Shown piece after piece: positions 34,509-42,007 of a stretch of DNA of 64,000 nucleotides (within the stretch, counting starts at the first letter, position 1; every line of letters begins with the position of its first letter). The notes below the pieces were generated by a model that saw only the letters and a list, made by a program, of their open reading frames with translations, ran no database searches and was not told the DNA's origin. Source of the DNA: Paracidobacterium acidisoli (GTDB lineage Bacteria > Acidobacteriota > Terriglobia > Terriglobales > Acidobacteriaceae); contig NZ_QVQT02000008.1 of the NCBI RefSeq assembly GCF_003428625.2, positions 71,420 to 135,419 of the forward strand. The letters run 5' to 3'. The translations under genes were made by a program, and so were the position numbers.

Positions 34509-35663
34509 ATGGAGGCAGCCAGCCCGCGCGAGGTGGCTCATGCGCTCAGCTGCAGCCGTCGCGATTTTCTGCGCGGAGCGGCGGGCGTGGCGCTGGGAAG
34601 CGCGCTGATGAGCGGCAGTCCGCTGATTCGTGGTGTGGCCGCGGCAAAGAAGCGGAAGATCATCGTCGTCACCTTCGGCGGAGGAGCCCGCGATCAGGAG
34701 ACCTTTGCTCCCGCAGGCCAGGAGAACATTCCGCATATGCTGCATGAGCTCGTCCCGCAGTCGAGCTTTTTTACCCAGGTGGTGAATCACGGGATTCTCG
34801 GTCATTATGTGGCGACGGCCAGCCTGGCGACGGGCGTCTATGAGACGCTCAACAATTTTGCCGCTGTGCCGCCGGAGCATCCCACGGTCTTCGAATACTT
34901 CCGCAGGGATCTGCACCGTCCGTCATCCGACGCGTGGGTGGTTGCGCCCAGCAACGGGTTCAACCGGATCGGTGAGAGCGACGACCGATCCTTTGGGCCG
35001 GGCACGGGCGCGCGCGTCATTCTGCCGAAGCACCTGCTGACCGCGGCCATGTCCGGAGGCAGCACCGATTACGATCATCTGCTTCGCGATAATTACGAGA
35101 GCCCTCTGTACACGCCTTCGCTGGCCGGCGGTGAATTTGAGCTGCAGCAGCTCGAGCGCATCCTGAAGCTTTCGGTCGACGACTTCCGGGCGCATGCGCG
35201 AACGCTCTCGAGCCCCGACGAGCTCTCGATGTACATCGTGCGGCGGCTGATGCAGCTTGAGGCGCCGAGCCTGCTCTGGATCACCATGCACGATATCGAT
35301 GTGGCCCATGCCGGCGCGTATTCGCTTTATGTGGAGGGCATCCGGCGCACAGACCGTCTCTGCAGCGAATTATGGAAGACGATACAGAGCGAGCCCGAGT
35401 ATGCCGGCAACACGACGCTCTTTATCCTGCCGGACTTTGGACGCGACGGCGACGACGATGCGGGAGGAAACGGATTTCAGCACCATCGCACCGGCGACGC
35501 GGCTTCGCGGACCACGTGGATGATGGCTCTGGGCGCGGGTGTGCGCGAAGGCGTGATCTACGACCGGCCCATGCAGTCGATCGATCTGGTGCCCACTCTG
35601 GGAGCGATGATGGGATTCTCCGCCTCGCTTTCTCAGGGAAAGCCGATCGCGGAGCTGGTGTAA
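34509..35663 (+). CDS. Tat-exported alkaline-phosphatase-superfamily-like protein
   Basis: A 384-residue protein with a Tat signal (CSRRDFLRGAAGVALGSALM). The mature part looks like the alkaline phosphatase/sulfatase/DUF1501 fold: the first strand IIVVTFGGGARDQETF, a late metal-site strand TTLFILPDFGRDGDDD, the pair FQHHRTGDAASRTTWMMALG and the closing QSIDLVPTLGAMMGF, which is the usual DxxPTxL sulfatase-type tail. The typical catalytic Thr/Cys context is not clear, so activity is uncertain. ATG 34509 has AAAGG eight bases upstream. It ends three bases before the next gene's start and is likely cotranscribed with the TonB receptor and TPR genes. Confidence 0.68.
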   Translation: MEAASPREVAHALSCSRRDFLRGAAGVALGSALMSGSPLIRGVAAAKKRKIIVVTFGGGARDQETFAPAGQENIPHMLHELVPQSSFFTQVVNHGILGHYVATASLATGVYETLNNFAAVPPEHPTVFEYFRRDLHRPSSDAWVVAPSNGFNRIGESDDRSFGPGTGARVILPKHLLTAAMSGGSTDYDHLLRDNYESPLYTPSLAGGEFELQQLERILKLSVDDFRAHARTLSSPDELSMYIVRRLMQLEAPSLLWITMHDIDVAHAGAYSLYVEGIRRTDRLCSELWKTIQSEPEYAGNTTLFILPDFGRDGDDDAGGNGFQHHRTGDAASRTTWMMALGAGVREGVIYDRPMQSIDLVPTLGAMMGFSASLSQGKPIAELV

Positions 35664-35666
35664 CGT

Positions 35667-36875
35667 ATGCTGCCACGCGATCTCAAAGCCGAATCCTTCG
35701 ACCGGTATCCTCCCCAGGCGAGGAAGCTGATCACGGCACACCTGTCTGTTCTGCAGCAGCTTCCGCTGAGCATGCTGCCTGGCCTGCTGCGCGAGGCCAT
35801 CGACTACGACTTCCGGTTTCCGGCAGAGCGCGCGGCCATCGATCAGGAGCTGGCCTGCCTCACCGCGCTCTCACCGGCGCAGCTCGCCGGCTGGGTGCAG
35901 CCCTTCACGCAGCTGTCGCTGTCGTCGAAGCTCGAACGTTTCGACTGGATCAATCAGCCCGCCCAGTTCATGGAACAGCTCTCCGCATATCTGTGGTCGA
36001 CGCATCAGCTCGACGCCTTCAGCAAAGCGGCGACCGCGTACGGAAACCGTCTGCAGGCGGCCGCGCCGCCGGAGAAGCTTCCGGTGCGCCGTCTGGGGAT
36101 CGCCGTGATCGGACAGGGCGTAGCCTCATACGACCAGCCGCTGTTCCGCAACCTGCGCCCTTACGGCACGTACTTTTCGCAGGTAAAGCCCGACAACGGG
36201 CTCAACATCCTGCTGGACGCCGCCGCTGCCCGGGCGAAAGCGCATCCCGTGCCGTACGGCCACTGGTACGTCGACGGCGGGCATGCGGCCGATCACAGCC
36301 CTCTGCTGACCAGCGTCTCCTATGAGGCGATCGACCCGGTGCGCGCTGCGCTGCTGCGGAAGATGCAGGACGAGATTCACCGCCCCGGCATGGGGCCGGA
36401 GGAGCTGCGCACCGATATGGCCCGCTGGCTGCCGGAAGATCTCGGCATGAGCAGGGCCGGTGACCCGGTGCTCGACCGCTTTCAGATAAAGCTGCTCACC
36501 GAAGGCTCCGGAACGCAGATCTTCAGCACCACCTTTGCGCAGTGGACGGCCCGCGAAGCCCTGCGGCGGGCGCAGGCGCTGACGCTGCTGGTGCGCTTTG
36601 CTCCGCGGCAGCGGCAGCGGCCGATGAACGAGCTGCTGTCGAACGACAAAAGCGAGGCCGGGCTCGATCCCGCCGGCTCGCTGGTCGATGCGGACATGGG
36701 CGCATACTACAACTGGATCAACCAGCAGCGGCTTCCCGGCGCGGATCAGTCGGTCTTTCTCGCCTGGTTCGAAGGTCACGGCCAGGCAGTGCTGATCGCT
36801 CCCGCCATGCCGCATGGGACGGAATCGAGTTCACCCGCCGATCTGAGCGATCTGCTCAAATGGGGCCTCGGCTGA
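35667..36875 (+). CDS. Conserved-looking protein of unknown function, coupled to phosphatase-like gene
   Basis: I do not recognise this 402-residue protein. It has no signal peptide or membrane helix, so it is probably cytoplasmic. The N-terminal third is helical (YPPQARKLITAHLSVLQQLP; LSPAQLAGWVQPFTQLSLSS), and the centre has LGIAVIGQGVASYDQPLFRNLRPYG and PYGHWYVDGGHAADHSP, with clustered Tyr, His and Asp that could be a ligand site. Only three bases separate it from the Tat-exported phosphatase-like gene, so they are almost certainly cotranslated. Codon use resembles its neighbours. The operon with a TonB receptor suggests a role after import or in control of it, which is inference. Confidence 0.7.
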   Translation: MLPRDLKAESFDRYPPQARKLITAHLSVLQQLPLSMLPGLLREAIDYDFRFPAERAAIDQELACLTALSPAQLAGWVQPFTQLSLSSKLERFDWINQPAQFMEQLSAYLWSTHQLDAFSKAATAYGNRLQAAAPPEKLPVRRLGIAVIGQGVASYDQPLFRNLRPYGTYFSQVKPDNGLNILLDAAAARAKAHPVPYGHWYVDGGHAADHSPLLTSVSYEAIDPVRAALLRKMQDEIHRPGMGPEELRTDMARWLPEDLGMSRAGDPVLDRFQIKLLTEGSGTQIFSTTFAQWTAREALRRAQALTLLVRFAPRQRQRPMNELLSNDKSEAGLDPAGSLVDADMGAYYNWINQQRLPGADQSVFLAWFEGHGQAVLIAPAMPHGTESSSPADLSDLLKWGLG

Positions 36876-36900
36876 GAGCGGCTCCCGCTTTTCCAGTATG

Positions 36901-36914
36901 TACAATTAAATCAA
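36901..36914 (+). promoter_or_regulatory. Predicted -10 box directly before brnT, suggesting a leaderless transcript
   Basis: TACAAT (36901-36906) matches five of six -10 positions and ends eight bases before the brnT ATG, with no Shine-Dalgarno in between. Transcription would start at or next to the ATG. ATGTAC occurs twice (36898-36903 and 36915-36920), 17 bases apart, and could be contacted by the BrnA autoregulator. No clear -35 was found. Confidence 0.4.
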
Positions 36915-37187
36915 ATGTACGAATGGGACGAGGCAAAGCGGGAAGCCAGTCTCAGGAAGCATGGGCTCGACTTTGCGGATGCTTACCTTGTCTGCGAACA
37001 TCCGGAGAAGCTGATGCTGCTTTCGGCTCGGACTGATGAACAGCGGAGGATGGATCTGGCGCTGGTCGAAGTCCACGGCAGCCTGCTTTGCGTGGTCTGC
37101 ACGGAGCGCGGAAACGATATTCGGATCATCTCGTTTCGCAGAGCCTCGCGAAGAGAAAGGAGATTGTATGCGGCGGCCAAAAATTAA
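36915..37187 (+). CDS. brnT: BrnT family ribonuclease toxin
   Basis: BrnT is a RelE-fold RNase toxin that cleaves RNA and arrests growth when not bound by BrnA. This 90-residue product has the family start YEWDEAKREASLRKHGLDFADA (FEWDxxKxxxNxxKHG pattern), an internal LVEVHGSLLCVVCTERGNDIRIIS strand pair and the closing SFRRASRRERRLYAAA, with the RRA/RxE-Y residues used in catalysis. Its 3' end overlaps the antitoxin start by 20 bases. The toxin-first order is typical of brnTA. Confidence 0.93.
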   Translation: MYEWDEAKREASLRKHGLDFADAYLVCEHPEKLMLLSARTDEQRRMDLALVEVHGSLLCVVCTERGNDIRIISFRRASRRERRLYAAAKN

Positions 37188-37497
37188 GAGTCAGACCGAC
37201 TGGGAGCGGGTGAAGCGCGAGTCCGGCGCGGATGCTCCGATTGCCTGGGAACCCGAAGACGGCCCGTACGACCCGAACGACGAGGCGGCGGTTGAGGCGT
37301 ACTGGAAGGCGGCGACGATCGTCCGCCGGCCTGGACAGCGGGGCCCGCAGAAGGCTCCGACAAAAGAGCGGATCACGATCCGCCTTTCGCATGACATCGT
37401 GGAACATTTCCGGTCTACGGGCGGCGGGTGGCAGACGCGCATGGACGAGGCATTAAGGGAATGGATGAAAGGAAGGCGGAAGAAAGCGGCAAAGTAA
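37168..37497 (+). CDS. brnA: BrnA family antitoxin
   Basis: A 109-residue antitoxin. The C-terminal ribbon-helix-helix domain is seen as ERITIRLSHDIVEHFRSTGG followed by GWQTRMDEALREWMKG, the BrnA_antitoxin (DUF4415-like) signature. This domain dimerises and binds the promoter, while the N-terminal part wraps the toxin. ATG 37168 has AAAGGAGATTGT before it, a strong ribosome site inside brnT, giving high antitoxin synthesis. Confidence 0.9.
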   Translation: MRRPKIKSQTDWERVKRESGADAPIAWEPEDGPYDPNDEAAVEAYWKAATIVRRPGQRGPQKAPTKERITIRLSHDIVEHFRSTGGGWQTRMDEALREWMKGRRKKAAK

Positions 37498-37707
37498 ATA
37501 GTCCATCTATGGATGGCACCAGCCAGGCAGTCGTCGGTACTTTCGACACATTTGTTGTTTCAGGCAATTCCATCTTGTTTCCCTTCGTCTTGTCTGCAGC
37601 CTGCACTCGTCCGACCGTAAGTTTCCGATATACAGGTCATCGTACTTCTCTTTTTTCACCGCGCACCGGATATCCTGAAGAGGACTACCAGCCAAAGAAC
37701 GCCAAGC

Positions 37708-39780
37708 GTGTCCACTCCAACCCAGACCGCCTCCTCGCTCCCGTCGCTCCATGACTTCTTCGCGCCGGGCGGCATGCTGTCGCGCTCCGAGCTGCCGTAC
37801 GAGTTTCGCAAGGGGCAGCTGGAGATGGCGCAGGCCGTGGAGCGGGCTCTGAACGAGAGCAAACACCTCATCGTCGAGGCAGGCACCGGAACCGGCAAGA
37901 CGCTCGCCTATCTGCTGCCGGCGCTGCGGGCCTGCGCGCGCACCGGGCAGCGGGTGATCATCTCTACGGGCACGAAGAACCTGCAGGAGCAGCTCTTCTA
38001 TAAGGACGTTCCGTTTCTCGAGTCGCTGCTGGGGCCGCTGCGCGTCTGCTATATGAAGGGCCGCGCCAATTATCTGTGCCGCCACAAGCTCTTTGCGCTG
38101 CGCAGCCAGCCGATTCTGTCAGGGCTCGAAGAGATCGAGCAGTATCAGAAGATCGCCGAGTGGGAGAAGACGACCGAGACCGGCGACCGCGTGGAGATCG
38201 ACGATCTGCCGGAGACGTCGGCCCTGTGGAGCAAGCTCGACGCGCGCAGTGAAGCCTGCCTGGGGCAGTCGTGTCCGGATTACGAGCGCTGCTTCATCAC
38301 CGAAATGCGCCGCCGCGCGATGGAGAGCGATGTGGTGATCGTGAATCATCACCTCTTCTTCGCCGATCTGGCCATCAAACAGCAGGCGAAGGCGGCTCCC
38401 GATGCGGGCATACTGCCGGAGGCCGCCGCGGTGATCTTTGACGAGGCGCATGAGCTGGAGGATGTGGCGTCGAGCTACTTCGGCATCAGCCTCAGCAATG
38501 TGCGCTTTGAGGAGCTGGCGCGGGATATCGAGACGCTGCTGCGGGCAAAGCAGGCGCTGACGACGGAGACTATCGGAGCGGCGCAGTCCACGCGTGAGCG
38601 CGCAAGGCTGTTCTTCGGAGCCCTGCCCGTTTCTTCGCAGTCTTCGAGCGCTGCCGGGCGCGGTGCGCCGGGTACTGCCGGACGCGGAGCTCCAGTCGAA
38701 GGCCGCATGCAGTTTGCCAACCGCGAAGAGTTTCTGGAGACGCAGGGCGACCTGTATCTGGGCGTGCTGAACGGGCTGCACCGCATGGAGACGGAGCTGG
38801 CCCGGGTGCGCGGCGTGGAAGAGGCGCAACCCTTGGCGAAGCGGGCCGCCGACATTCGCGAGCGGCTGAAGTTTCTGATGGAGGCCGAGGACAAGAACAC
38901 CGTCTTCTGGCTGGAGCGGCGCGGCGGGCGCACCATGACGACGCATCTGCAGGCGACACCGATCGATGTCTCCGGCCTGCTCGAGGATCTGCTCTTCGAG
39001 AACTTTCCGAGCGTGGTGCTCACGTCGGCGACGCTGACGGTGCAGGGCGGATTTGCGCACATCCGGAAAAGGCTCGGCCTGCGCGATGCGCGGGAGCTGG
39101 TGGTGCCGTCGCACTTTCAGTACGGCCGGCAGGCGCTGCTCTATCTGCCGCCGGAGATGCCGGACCCGCGCGACGCCAACTTTCAGGACGAAGCCGTCAA
39201 ACGCATCCGCCGCGTGCTCGATATCACGCGGGGTCGCGCCTTCTGCCTCTTCACCAGCTACGCCCAGATGCGCGACATCTACGAGCGGCTGCTGATGGAG
39301 GTGGGCTATCCGCTGCTGCTGCAGGGCACGGCGCCGAAAAAGGCGCTGCTCGAGGAGTTCCGCACGACGCCGAACGCGGTGCTGCTGGGCACGTCGAGCT
39401 TCTGGCAGGGCGTGGACGTGCAGGGCGAGGCGCTGAGCTGCGTCATCGTCGACCGGCTGCCCTTTGCCGTGCCCTCCGACCCGGTGGTGCAGGCGCGCAT
39501 GCGCGCAATCGAGGAGGCGGGCGGCGCGCCGTTCTTCGAATATCAGGTGCCGTCGGCGGTGATCACGCTGAAGCAGGGCTTTGGGCGGCTCATTCGCTCG
39601 CTCGAAGACCGCGGCGTGCTGATGCTGCTCGATCCCCGGCTGCAGCGGCAGCGCTACGGGCGCGTCTTTCTCGACAGCCTGCCGCCCTACCGCATCACGC
39701 AGGAGATTCGCGACGTGGAGGCGTTCTTTGCGCAGCCGCCTGTACCGGCAGACCCGCCGGCCGGAAGCCGGCGCGGCTGA
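37708..39780 (+). CDS. dinG: DinG/XPD-family ATP-dependent DNA helicase
   Basis: A 690-residue superfamily 2 5'-3' helicase that unwinds DNA and R-loop structures. Motifs: Walker A IVEAGTGTGKTLAYLLPAL, motif Ia ISTGTKNLQEQL, Fe-S cluster cysteines in YLCRHK and CLGQSCPDYERC, VIVNHHLFFADL, DEAH box VIFDEAHELED, motif III LTSATL, motif V GTSSFWQGVDVQGEAL and motif VI KQGFGRLIRS. The GTG at 37708 has a poor ribosome site but fits the conserved N-terminus. Residues about 315-335 contain an unusual AGRGAP repeat (DNA 38653-38694) that looks like a lineage-specific linker insertion. Confidence 0.94.
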   Translation: MSTPTQTASSLPSLHDFFAPGGMLSRSELPYEFRKGQLEMAQAVERALNESKHLIVEAGTGTGKTLAYLLPALRACARTGQRVIISTGTKNLQEQLFYKDVPFLESLLGPLRVCYMKGRANYLCRHKLFALRSQPILSGLEEIEQYQKIAEWEKTTETGDRVEIDDLPETSALWSKLDARSEACLGQSCPDYERCFITEMRRRAMESDVVIVNHHLFFADLAIKQQAKAAPDAGILPEAAAVIFDEAHELEDVASSYFGISLSNVRFEELARDIETLLRAKQALTTETIGAAQSTRERARLFFGALPVSSQSSSAAGRGAPGTAGRGAPVEGRMQFANREEFLETQGDLYLGVLNGLHRMETELARVRGVEEAQPLAKRAADIRERLKFLMEAEDKNTVFWLERRGGRTMTTHLQATPIDVSGLLEDLLFENFPSVVLTSATLTVQGGFAHIRKRLGLRDARELVVPSHFQYGRQALLYLPPEMPDPRDANFQDEAVKRIRRVLDITRGRAFCLFTSYAQMRDIYERLLMEVGYPLLLQGTAPKKALLEEFRTTPNAVLLGTSSFWQGVDVQGEALSCVIVDRLPFAVPSDPVVQARMRAIEEAGGAPFFEYQVPSAVITLKQGFGRLIRSLEDRGVLMLLDPRLQRQRYGRVFLDSLPPYRITQEIRDVEAFFAQPPVPADPPAGSRRG

Positions 39781-39849
39781 ACGGGCAGAAATTTGCCGGA
39801 TGGAATGAATCGCAGCGGCAAACGGCCGTTCCGTTTTAAAGTATGAGGA

Positions 39850-40110
39850 GTGGCACGAAACCTTTACATCCTGGCGGGAACGCTGCTGTTCTTCGGCCTG
39901 ATCTCCTTCGGCATGTCGTTTATGGCGAGCAGCACGCAGCCCGGCTTGCCGGGCAACGGCACGCTCTGGAAGACGACCTCGCTGCTGCTGGCGCTGGTGG
40001 GCCTGCTGGTGGGGCTGATGGGCGTAATGACGGCGATGTTCGAGCAGGTGGACCGGCGGACCGAAGAGCGGCGGCTGCGCGCGCTGCAAAAACGGCGCGG
40101 CCACCTCTGA
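39850..40110 (+). CDS. Small two-helix membrane protein, unknown function
   Basis: An 86-residue product with two hydrophobic helices (LYILAGTLLFFGLISFGMSF and LLLALVGLLVGLMGVMTAMF) and a basic C-terminal tail RRTEERRLRALQKRRGHL. I do not recognise the family. Start GTG 39850 is directly adjacent to an AGGA, so the start codon is uncertain. The last 56 bases of the gene are duplicated about 1 kb downstream inside the hxlR-type gene. Confidence 0.6.
   Translation: MARNLYILAGTLLFFGLISFGMSFMASSTQPGLPGNGTLWKTTSLLLALVGLLVGLMGVMTAMFEQVDRRTEERRLRALQKRRGHL
40050..40105 (+). repeat. Direct repeat copy A (44 bp identical within 56 bp)
   Basis: Bases 40062-40105, starting CGAAGAGCGG and ending GGCCACC, are identical to 41113-41156. 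Extending left to 40050 adds 12 bases with three mismatches. Copy A is the natural 3' end of the small membrane protein gene, so it is the probable source. Confidence 0.9.
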
Positions 40111-40205
40111 GCTGCTGTCCGGCCTGCGACGCCGCGGTTCTGTAACAGACGGCGAGGCCTGTCACCCCTCTGCGAGCAGGCGTTTTCGGCGTCGGACGGG
40201 GAGGC

Positions 40206-40655
40206 TCACACGCCTGCCGCGAGAAGAAGGCAGACCAGGGCCGCTCCCAGGGCGGCCACGCGCAGGCGATGCATCGCGTCCCATCTGTGGTGCTCGCGCT
40301 TCGCCTCTTCCGGAAAGGAATCCGCCTGCAGTCTGCCCATGCGATTGTTGATGGGGACCAGAAAGAGCAGCGTGAGCAGAATGACCGTTGCCCAGATCGT
40401 GCCGGCTGCGATCAGCAGAGGTAATCCGGATGCATGGCGCTGCAGAACGGCTTCGGCGATGAGCAGCAGGAAGCTGAGCACATACCAGAAGGGCATGGCC
40501 GTGCCGAGCTTCTTTGCAAACAGGCTGACAGCTCTGGCCTGAGACCGGTCTTCCATCTGCCACAAAACCGGATTGATAAAGGCGGACACGGCAAACTCGG
40601 TGCCGGTCAGCAGTCCGATACTGACAATGGTCGCGATGTTGAGAATGTGCATCAT
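40206..40655 (-). CDS. DUF1772 family membrane protein
   Basis: A 149-residue protein with four hydrophobic helices. DUF1772 (anthrone-oxygenase-like) features are the opening helix IATIVSIGLLTGTEFAVSAFINPVL, the WYVLSFLLLIAEAVL helix, TLLFLVPINNRM (the conserved VPxNxRM/L) and HHRWDAMHRLRV with conserved W and H-R. ATG 40655 has AGGAG seven bases upstream. It is divergent from an HxlR-type regulator, with a 28-bp palindrome between them, so it is the probable target of that regulator. The substrate is unknown. Confidence 0.85.
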   Translation of the reverse strand: MMHILNIATIVSIGLLTGTEFAVSAFINPVLWQMEDRSQARAVSLFAKKLGTAMPFWYVLSFLLLIAEAVLQRHASGLPLLIAAGTIWATVILLTLLFLVPINNRMGRLQADSFPEEAKREHHRWDAMHRLRVAALGAALVCLLLAAGV

Positions 40656-40706
40656 GAATCTGCTCCTGCCGATGAGACGCGGGCTGGGTGTATGCTGACG
40701 CAAAGA

Positions 40707-40734
40707 GATGTACTGACAAATATGTCAGTACATC
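40707..40734. promoter_or_regulatory. 28-bp perfect palindrome, likely HxlR operator
   Basis: GATGTACTGACA (40707-40718) and TGTCAGTACATC (40723-40734) are exact reverse complements around an AATA centre. It lies in the 100-base divergent promoter between the DUF1772 and HxlR-type genes. GTAC-containing inverted repeats are typical of HxlR/DUF24 regulators, so this is very likely the binding site for both autoregulation and target control. Confidence 0.85.
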
Positions 40735-40755
40735 CTGAGTTGAGAGGCTCTTTCG

Positions 40756-41193
40756 ATGCCGGTTTCGAAGAAAGAATTCTCAGAGTGTCCCATCGACGCC
40801 ATGCTCTCCGTCATTGATGGGCGCTGGAAGGGCACGATTCTGTGGCGGCTTTCCGAGGGGCCGATGCGCACCGGCGAGCTTCGCCGCAGCATTCCCGGCA
40901 TGACCGAGAGAATGCTGATCCGGCACCTGCAGGAGCTGGTGCGCGATGGAATTCTGGTGCGTCGTCAGGAGAGGAGCCTTCCTCCCTGTGTCCGGTACTC
41001 GATCTCGAAGTACGGGATGACGCTGCTGCCGGTTCTGGAGATGATCTGCGCCTGGGGCCGCACTCATCTTCGCATCATGAACGGGAGCTGCCGTATGTCC
41101 GGATCAGCGGATCGAAGAGCGGCGGCTGCGCGCGCTGCAAAAACGGCGCGGCCACCGACTCTCTCTGCGAGCGGACCATCGAGCCGGGAGTGA
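40756..41193 (+). CDS. HxlR family transcriptional regulator with altered C-terminus
   Basis: A 145-residue winged-helix regulator. The HxlR signature is complete: CPIDAMLSVIDGRWKGTILWRL, GELRRSIPGMTERMLIRHLQELVRDGIL, RRQERSLPPCVRYSISKYGMTLLPVLEMICAWG. The first Cys (residue 11) is the position used for redox or electrophile sensing in HxlR-type sensors. The family usually ends at about 105-120 residues; here a 56-base duplicated segment (41101-41156) supplies an Ala/Arg-rich tail of about 30 residues (SADRRAAAARAAKTARPP). The tail is probably acquired and disordered. Confidence 0.9.
   Translation: MPVSKKEFSECPIDAMLSVIDGRWKGTILWRLSEGPMRTGELRRSIPGMTERMLIRHLQELVRDGILVRRQERSLPPCVRYSISKYGMTLLPVLEMICAWGRTHLRIMNGSCRMSGSADRRAAAARAAKTARPPTLSASGPSSRE
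41101..41156 (+). repeat. Direct repeat copy B (44 bp identical within 56 bp)
   Basis: Second copy of the 40050-40105 segment, in the same orientation but read in a different frame, at the 3' end of the HxlR-type gene. No terminal inverted repeats or target duplications are visible, so an illegitimate duplication or gene-conversion event fits better than an insertion sequence. Confidence 0.9.
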
Positions 41194-41225
41194 GCCGCCA
41201 TCGGTTTCCGGGTAAAGTGGATTCC

Positions 41226-41885
41226 ATGACCATACTGCTGCATGCTGTCGAGGCCCGGGTGCTGGGCGCGCTGGTGGAAAAGGAGATCACGACTCCTGAG
41301 TACTATCCTCTTTCGCTCAATGCGCTGGTGAATGCCTGCAACCAGAAGAACAATCGCGAGCCGGTGATGCATCTGGATGAGGCTGAGGTTCTGCAGGCGC
41401 TGCATGGGCTGGAAGACGACAGGCTGGCTGGCCCCAGGCGCGGCTCCGACAGCCGGGTGACGAAGTACGAGCATCACCTGCAGGAGGTCTTCAATTTCAC
41501 GCGCGGCGAGGTGGCGGTGATCTGCGTGCTGCTGCTGCGCGGGCCGCAGACGCCGGGCGAGCTGCGCGGGCGAACCGAGCGGATGCATCGCTTTGCGGAG
41601 ATCGACGACGTGCTGTCGACCCTGCAACGGCTGATGCAGCGCGAGCCGGCGCTGGCCAGGGCGCTCCCGCGCCAGCCGGGAACGAAAGAGATTCGCTATA
41701 TGCACCTGTTGTCGGGAGAGATCGACGATGCAGCAGAGGCGGCGCAGCCCTCGGCCATGAATGCCGGAGAGGCTTCGGCCGGGAGCGATCGCCTTATGCG
41801 ACTCGAAGATGAGGTGGCGAGACTGCGGGAAGAAGTGTCTGAGCTGAGGGAGCAGGTGGCTAAGCTCACCGGGCAGGAATCGTAG
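41226..41885 (+). CDS. yceH: YceH family (DUF480) protein
   Basis: A 219-residue protein with two winged-helix-like DUF480 domains. Family marks are LHAVEARVLGALVEKEITTPEYYPLSLNAL at the N-terminus, NQKNNREPVM, DSRVTKYEHH and AVICVLLLRGPQTPGELRGRTERMH, and LPRQPGTKEIRYMHLL. The last 35 residues form a coiled coil (RLEDEVARLREEVSELREQV). The function of YceH is not established. The start ATG at 41226 matches the conserved start. Downstream is queD. Confidence 0.9.
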   Translation: MTILLHAVEARVLGALVEKEITTPEYYPLSLNALVNACNQKNNREPVMHLDEAEVLQALHGLEDDRLAGPRRGSDSRVTKYEHHLQEVFNFTRGEVAVICVLLLRGPQTPGELRGRTERMHRFAEIDDVLSTLQRLMQREPALARALPRQPGTKEIRYMHLLSGEIDDAAEAAQPSAMNAGEASAGSDRLMRLEDEVARLREEVSELREQVAKLTGQES

Positions 41886-42007
41886 GTTTGGAAGCAGCCG
41901 GCAGCGGGCCTGAAATTGACGCCGAAGCCGGTGAATCCGCATCGAAGATACAATGGGAAAAGGGCCGAATCGTCTGCGAGACGGGTCCGAGAGAGTCGAT
42001 ATCAGGC

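Noticed and set aside
38119-40104. 661-codon open frame on the minus strand
   Set aside because: Antisense to the dinG-type helicase with all its motifs; the product is Arg/His/Gln-rich and unlike any protein family.
40050-41156. The 44-bp repeat as an insertion sequence or attachment site
   Set aside because: No transposase or integrase, no terminal inverted repeats and no target duplication; only two copies in the window.
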